A program made the translations under genes and the position numbers. DNA of 64,000 bases from Amphibalanus amphitrite. Its lineage: Eukaryota > Arthropoda > Thecostraca > Balanomorpha > Balanidae. The notes under the pieces are model-generated. The model had not been told where the DNA came from, made no database searches, and saw only the letters and a list, made by a program, of their open reading frames with translations. The stretch covers positions 62,001 to 126,000 of the forward strand of contig NW_024883062.1 in assembly GCF_019059575.1 (NCBI RefSeq), in the 5' to 3' direction. Each line of letters starts with the position of its first letter. Positions within the stretch are counted from its first letter, which is position 1. Positions 58,396 through 64,000 of the stretch are shown here, in pieces.

Positions 58396-58405
58396 ATGAG
58401 ATGCA

Positions 58406-60197
58406 CCGGTTTGTTCTCCGGTCGGAGCTGGCAGCGGTCTTCTGACGCCGGCGCCGTCTTCACCACCCGCCTCGTCACCACGGCACGGTGTAGGTACAGG
58501 TGGACCGACATTTCTGCGCCACGTCACAACCCCCCCCCCCTCTCCTGCTGGCGCCCGGCTACAACATCACTTGACGACTGACGTCGCCGTCACAGCTCTC
58601 TGGTGACGTCATCATCACGACCTCGAGCGACATGGGGTACCTACCATCCGGCCGCCATGATTGGTCCAGCACCACTCGCTGACCACTCCAGAGGCGCACT
58701 CCGGTCCATCTACGGCGTCCGAGACTACTTCTGCTGCTCACCATGTTCCTGACGAACCAGTGATATCTCCAATTGCTGCAGCCACTGTTGTCGGTATCCA
58801 ACAACGCATGCCTGTGCATCCCTACTCTCATATCTTGCTGCAAGAGTTTAGCAGCTTCTGCCAAATTGTCAGGGAACTCAGATTTGTTTTTCAATTGAAA
58901 AACACAATTCTAAAGAATAGTGTTTTAACTATTGACAACAAACCTTCGGTTATTGACACCTCCTATTGTCGGTTCCAGGGGTAGGGGAGGTAATGTCGCA
59001 CAGCCGTCCTGCTACCCCGAATATAGACCCGTGCAGATTGCACTTTCATCCTTGCAACATCAACATTGCAGCTTTATGATAATCGCGTAGCGGACCGGAC
59101 GGCCTGGGCCACAGCGTGTGCGTGCAAAATGCTAATTACGTGCGGCGCTCCCGCAGCGCACTGCCGTGGCCGTCCTTGGTTAGCACGCTCACGCGCATCA
59201 TATCACATCCGTCGCGTCTTTGAACGAGATGAGTTTGAAAGGGCCCGCTGACAGTACGAGTACATAGCTGATGCATAGCAAAACCTATATTAACCAAAAA
59301 ATAATCCAGTCACGCTGCAAAGACAAACATTAAACTTTCGAAAAACAGAAACATTGTAAACTCACCACAAATGCACACAATGGATATTCGAGAATACCTA
59401 CGTTGAAAAAGATATCGTTTCACGGAATAAAAACATATTACAACGTTTTGTAAGTGTGTCCAACAGCATAACAAACTATACTGCTGTTCTAATTATATCT
59501 ACATTGTTTAAAGAATCATCCGTTATGTAAAAGCTGAATTACCAATACTGGCTAACATAACTCATCACTTTAAACATTTTCATTGGGACGCCATCGAAAT
59601 GACTTGAAAAGGTCATTTTGGTCAAAGGACGCAAGGACGGAAGGTCAAAGGACGGAGGGTGACTGACCGACAGTTACGCATATGAAGCTCTAAACGTGTG
59701 CGCATTAATTGATGTACCTATAGATAAGAGGGGTCGAGCGATGAAATAGCGGCTGTGTGATTGAGGGCCGGACCGATGTGATCACAAATGGGATGGGGAC
59801 TGGGTGACGCTGTTGCTATCATGATCAAAGAATCTTGATCGTGACTGCCACGACCGCAGCGCTGCCCCTGGACGGCTCCCAGCGCCTCTAGTGGATGGAG
59901 TGCGGGCATCCAGCGCCTCTAGTGGGCGGAATACGGCTCCCAGCGCCTCTAGTGGGCGGAATACGGCTCCCAGCGCCTCTAGTGGATGGAGTGCGGGCAT
60001 CCAGCGCCTCTAGTGGGCGGAGTATGGGGCTGCAGACAAAAGTTTGCATCGAAAATGTTCGTATAGCAAATGTACGATAGGTCATTGCATTTGGTGGTGG
60101 CAAATGCCAACGTGTAGTTTTCTTTGCACAGGTCTTTCCGTGGTGTAAATCCCCATCGTCTGGCAAATCATTTGGGTCATTGCATTTTGTATGTTTT
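58406..60197. other. Intergenic, no gene recognised
   Basis: GC-rich near 58420-58560, then AT-rich. A minisatellite (59872-60032) is the only structure found. Confidence 0.5.
59872..60032. repeat. AGCGCCTCTAGTGG minisatellite, array 2
   Basis: Five units of about 27-33 bases (CAGCGCCTCTAGTGGGCGG and variants with GGATGGAGTGCGG) matching the array at 41917-42091. The units differ from those of array 1, so the two arrays expanded separately. Confidence 0.88.
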
Positions 60198-61083
60198 TTA
60201 ACCCTCGCATGTGTGCGGCGTTTGCCAGCTTCTAATGTGTAGGGGGGGTTGGACCCCCCTTGCCGTTTGGCCCCTGATCGAGCTAGAGCTTCGCGGAAAA
60301 AAAAAACGAGCGTGTTGCCCGTGACGAGAGGAAGCCGATGATACCCAATTTTAAGGTCCTAGGTCATTGGTTGACTTTTCAGGTCAGGTCAGTGACCCAA
60401 AGTCGGGAAAATCGGGACCTGTTACATAGAAAGTCGTTAAGTGTGGCTGCTAATGGGTTTTTCGGGGTGCTGATCACGAATATCGTGTTAGTTTTGATCA
60501 GAGATGATGTCTTTAAGCATTAACAGCAGGGCGGGTCAGGTCAGGTCAGGTCGACCAGTAGGCGCCGTGACGGGTATTCGGAGTACGTGTCAACCGCCTC
60601 TGACAGCTTCGTAACATGTTACGAAGTCACCAAAACTACTTCGTAAATGTTCAAATGGTTGCTAAATTCGAATTCAGCTCCAAAAACTAGCCTAGAAACA
60701 TGTAAAACTCCAAAAAGTGAACCGAGGTCATCAAAGGTCAATGACTTGACCTGACCTTCAGGTGACCTTGACACCCACCCTAATGCATGGGAGCAGCATC
60801 AAATCACATGTTTGAGTGTTTGAAACCACGAAAAGCTTGCAAACGCGCGGCTAATGCGAGCCGACATACGCGGAATCGCGATTCCGGCCAAACATGGTCT
60901 CGGAAAAGAGGTCACAGGTCAAAGGTAATTGGGGTCAGGGTCATGAAATTTTCAGGGTAGGTGTAAAATTGATTAATGCGAGGGTACTGAAAGTTTCGTC
61001 GCGATCAACCGCTTTTTACGCGAGTTATTCGCGAAAAACCATGGGGGTCCATCCGTCCCCCCCCCTACACATGCGAGGGTTAA
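60198..61083 (+). mobile_element. TTAA G-hairpin element, family B
   Basis: TTAA at 60198-60201 and 61080-61083; tips CCCTCGCATGTGTG and reverse complement. The left end has an inner echo (AATGTGTAGGGGGG) before a G/C-run hairpin at about 60241-60260. The right end is preceded by GAGTTATTCGCGAAAAACC, then a G run and a C run. AGGTCA-rich body, no transposase. Confidence 0.85.
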
Positions 61084-61633
61084 AACGTTATACCTGCTTA
61101 TCAGACAAATAAAGACATTTTCTGACAAAAATATCTATACATCAACAAATATACGTAGGACCAAAGTATCTACTTTGTTTTGCCCTACCTAAACACTAAA
61201 GTATGTAGGTAGTTACCTGTTTGTTGCAAATGTTCGCAGGGCATTAAATGCCCACGCATTGACAAAAATATAAGTTATGCTAGGCTATGATTGAGGTATA
61301 TTATATGCGAACAATGATTTTTAAATACCCTCCTTACAATACAATACCAAATGATGATAGAATGAAATAATTATTGCTGATTTGGACCACAGGTCATTAT
61401 CAAAATAAGCCAGACAGAACTGCTGTAAGACACGTGTGTTTTTACGATTTTTGGCTTTATTTCATTCTCTCATCAAGTAGGTGACTTAAAAATCATTTTC
61501 CTCATACATCTTATACCTATGCCTTACATACGACAAGTGCTACAAGCATGCTAGGCTATGTTTGGCTATTAACTGTGGCTAGCACTGTTTTGAGATACCT
61601 ACATGCTTAAACATATAGAATAGTCAAGTAAGG
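61084..61633. other. Intergenic, AT-rich
   Basis: No gene or repeat end recognised. Confidence 0.55.
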
Positions 61634-62615
61634 TAAGGTAAGGTGCCTAATTAGCGACCCCCTTAATTTGAACCGTCATTGCTCATGCTCTGTGGGTGCC
61701 ACTGTATTACTGGTTTGATTTTCGGAGAGATCGTTCATTTTTCTATTAAAATATAGTCATTTTCCGTCCCAATATTCACTAACTTATTTGTAGTGAGCAT
61801 TTTGGCAAACCTTTGCAAAAAAACGCTAATAGGGAACTCTTCCCGATTAGCGACCGGGGAGGGTCGCTAATAAGTCTATGGGTTTCCCCATATTAAAAAT
61901 GGCAAAAAATGCGACGCCTGAAAAGATGAAATATGATCTCAAAAAGTTAACCTATACGCAAAGCACTCAATCACTCGAACAGGAACGTTTATCCAACACA
62001 TTTACGTAAGTAAAAACTGATCACGTGATGCACCGAAGGCGAAAAGAAGGCGGAAACCCAAATTTTGCGAGCTATCTCGTATGATATTCGAGGTTCGCGC
62101 TGAATTCGGCACCCCTGCAGTTGGTGACGACATTTGGCATCCCCTGCCGCACATTGCAAGCTTCAGCAACACCTCATTTTCATTTCTCTCTTTTCCCCTT
62201 TCTTTTCCTTCTTGAGCTATTTGCGACCATGTCAGGCGCAAATAGGAAATATGAGTTGCGACACATTTTTAACCGCCATGCTGTGCACAGTTGAGCGATT
62301 CACTATGGGAAAACGGCAATCAATTGAAAAAGGAATGTCGATTCAGAATAAAAAAGGTGCATCATCCTAATGTGCATCGCTTTTTATCAGAGAGGGCCCA
62401 AACACATACGTTTTGGATAAGAAACTCGTCCTTTTTATTTAAACTCACCTGAAACGTCCCACCAGAAACATCGACGACCGGCAAATAATTTAATTTGATA
62501 ACCAAAGCATGGCTGACCTTTTGACGATATTTTTACCCCGTTTTCTTCTGCCAGTTTTTCTGTAGGGAGGTAGGTCGTAAATCGGAAAGGGTCGCTAATT
62601 AGGCACCTTACCCTA
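61634..62615. mobile_element. TA-flanked element, word TTAGCGACCC
   Basis: TA at 61634-61635 and 62614-62615; tips AGGTAAGGTGCCTAATTAGC (left) and the matching right end with one difference. The word ATTAGCGACC or GGTCGCTAAT recurs at about 61845-61872 as a close inverted pair. No coding; an open frame at 62134-62370 has no recognised domain. Confidence 0.85.
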
Positions 62616-62807
62616 ACCTTGTTCTCAAAACTAATGTAAAAAAAACAACAACAAGAAAAATGCCATTTTTTAGGAGATTTCGGCTTATGCGTTCTTCAAC
62701 TCGCTCTATTTTATTCTACTTTTAGTGCAAAAACGTTTAACTTCAAATCAGTCAAGCTCCTCAAAACTATGCAGCTGTTTTCATAACCGAAGGTTTGTTG
62801 TCAATAG

Positions 62808-64000
62808 TTAACCCGCGCCCTGCTGGGGGTCCTGGATTTCCACGCCCTGCTGGGGGGGGGGGTGTTTGAACACCCCCCCTTGTAACTCGGCTCCTGGGCC
62901 ACGTAGCGATACGCGGAAGGCGGCGTTCGAAAGAGCGTCAAAAATAATGACGAAATCACTTCGGTCAAATTTTTGGTCAGGTCAAAGGTCAGGTCACCAG
63001 AGGTCATTGAAGGCAAAATTTCGCCGATTTCCAGGTCGAATGTCGAAAATTTCCAAGAAGCCAACGCAGAACTCGGGAACCAATAGAGCTACAGCGCCGC
63101 GGAAAAGCGCATTCGATAGCCCTATTAACGCCCTTTCTGAGCAATTCTCTCAGATTTGACCTAACGTCAACGGTTTTGCCTGCAGGGGGCAAAAACTGCA
63201 AAAATAGCCGATTTTTTCGAAAACAGTTTTTCTGCAATAACTTTTGACCCAAGCCTTGTACGAGCTTACTTTTACCGGCATCGTGTTCCTCTCGTCAAGA
63301 CGCATCGAATGAATTATGACTTGACCTTGAAAGGTCAACTTGAAAATTTGACCTCAGGTCAAGGTCATGACCTGACCGGAAAGGGTCATGTTGCATATCA
63401 GTCGATCCGTATCGTCGAGCTGAACACATCTAAGGCGTTTTCAGCGCTCTAGCATGCCTCTATCAAAAGTTATTTGCGAAAAACTGTTAGATACCATTCG
63501 TGACCTAAGATGACCTCAGGGCATAAACAAGGGTCACGGACACCATTTTCAAGTTCAGTGTGTCTAAACCACTTGTAATTCGGTGTTTGGGAGTGTTTAT
63601 AATGTCTTTCATCCAAAAGAGGCGCATTTCAATTTTCTCCCATTGACTTATAATGGGGAGGTCGCAAAATTGACCTGACCTTAGGTCATCGATATCAAAA
63701 TTCTGAGATATACATTTTGTACATGCTATTGCTCTTAGCAATCGCTGAAAGTTTCAAAGCGATCGGTCACTCGGTGTAGCTATGACAGACATTGAAAGTT
63801 TTTATGAGGTGAGGTCACTTCAAGTGACCTGGTGACCTGACCTTGAATGACCTTGGTCTGAAATTTTCACAACATGTGTAGAATTGATGTATGATAAGGT
63901 GTACCAAAAACGGCGGCGCTCCGCGCCGCCGTTTTTGAGATATTCGCGAAAAACCACAAGGGGGGGTGTTCAAACACCCCCCCCCCCAGCAGGGCGCGGG
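62808..64000 (+). mobile_element. TTAA G-hairpin element, family C (cut by window end)
   Basis: TTAA at 62808-62811, then CCCGCGCCCTGCTGGGGG. The word CGCCCTGCTGGGGG is repeated before a G run; GGGGGGGTGTT pairs with AACACCCCCCC (about 62854-62878). The right end has GGGTGTT, CA, AACACCC runs and the single word ending GGGCGCGGG exactly at base 64000; the closing TTAA would lie just outside. A perfect 14-bp hairpin lies at 63906-63936. Body rich in AGGTCA; no transposase. Confidence 0.85.
63906..63936. other. Perfect 14-bp hairpin inside family C element
   Basis: AAAAACGGCGGCGC and its exact complement flank a TCC loop, 20 bases before the right-end G tract. Function unknown. Confidence 0.9.

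Larger units (their letters stand above)
49322..58405. mobile_element. 9-kb foldback element with tandem-repeat arms
   Basis: ATGAGATGCA occurs at 49322-49331 and again, in the same direction, at 58396-58405. Between them the two ends are inverted copies (TCAAGACAGCCCATATTCAG at the left tip). Both arms are tandem arrays of one 478-bp unit, pointing rightward up to about 55523 and leftward after it. Long inverted arms made of tandem units and 9-10-bp target duplications are features of foldback elements and the MULE group; that assignment is inference. The arms are interrupted by the TTAA elements at 49931 and 56088. No transposase gene is visible. Confidence 0.75.

Noticed and set aside
63906-63936. 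Rho-independent terminator
   Set aside because: Shape (GC-rich stem plus T run) fits, but the genome is eukaryotic and the hairpin lies inside a mobile element.

Overview
The window reads as nuclear DNA of an invertebrate, most likely an arthropod and possibly a crustacean. Evidence for this: a short run of CCTAA units (the arthropod telomere word), genes with eukaryotic splice sites, an animal SLC22 transporter, a Kv-channel-interacting (KChIP) calcium sensor, a secreted cysteine/threonine-rich protein, and dense mobile DNA of many classes. Species cannot be fixed from sequence alone. Host coding sequence is sparse: three genes, all on the minus strand.

Layout. 1-731: long-inverted-repeat element with a mariner-like transposase tail. 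2645-3808 (-): secreted three-module Cys-rich protein with a Thr-rich tail. 7453-8371: TTAA-flanked element with G-tract hairpins. 9319-15044: a 23-bp-TIR element (6-bp direct repeats AAAATA) that holds a LINE split by a Helitron, then a second truncated LINE. 18090-19064, 42375-43299, 50404-51351 and 61634-62615: four related TA-flanked elements, each repeating its own terminal word internally. 23149-23389: near-perfect 118-bp-arm palindrome. 24517-25450: another TIR element. 31029-32658 (-): last two exons of KChIP, followed past its UGA stop by a 191-codon in-frame Pro/Gln/Tyr-rich stretch. 33041-39860 (+): full-length RNase-H-bearing LINE with both ORFs open, followed directly by a 5'-truncated relative to 41915. 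46710-48407 (-): single-exon SLC22 transporter. 49322-58405: a 9-kb foldback element made of 478-bp tandem units that reverse direction at about 55523, bounded by a 10-bp direct repeat. 60198-61083 and 62808-64000: two more TTAA G-hairpin families.

The host genes show no operon-like link. The main biology is the mobile DNA: nested insertions with readable empty sites, several non-autonomous families sharing one architecture (TTAA; duplicated terminal word at one end; G-tract hairpin with a changing but still paired tip), and heavy repetition of the AGGTCA nuclear-receptor half-site in the foldback units and TTAA elements. Two reading-frame oddities deserve testing: LINE ORF1 and ORF2 lie in one frame split by a single UAG with no AUG before the endonuclease, and the KChIP stop is UGA-CUG followed by a long open frame. 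All calls were made by eye, without alignment or database search.
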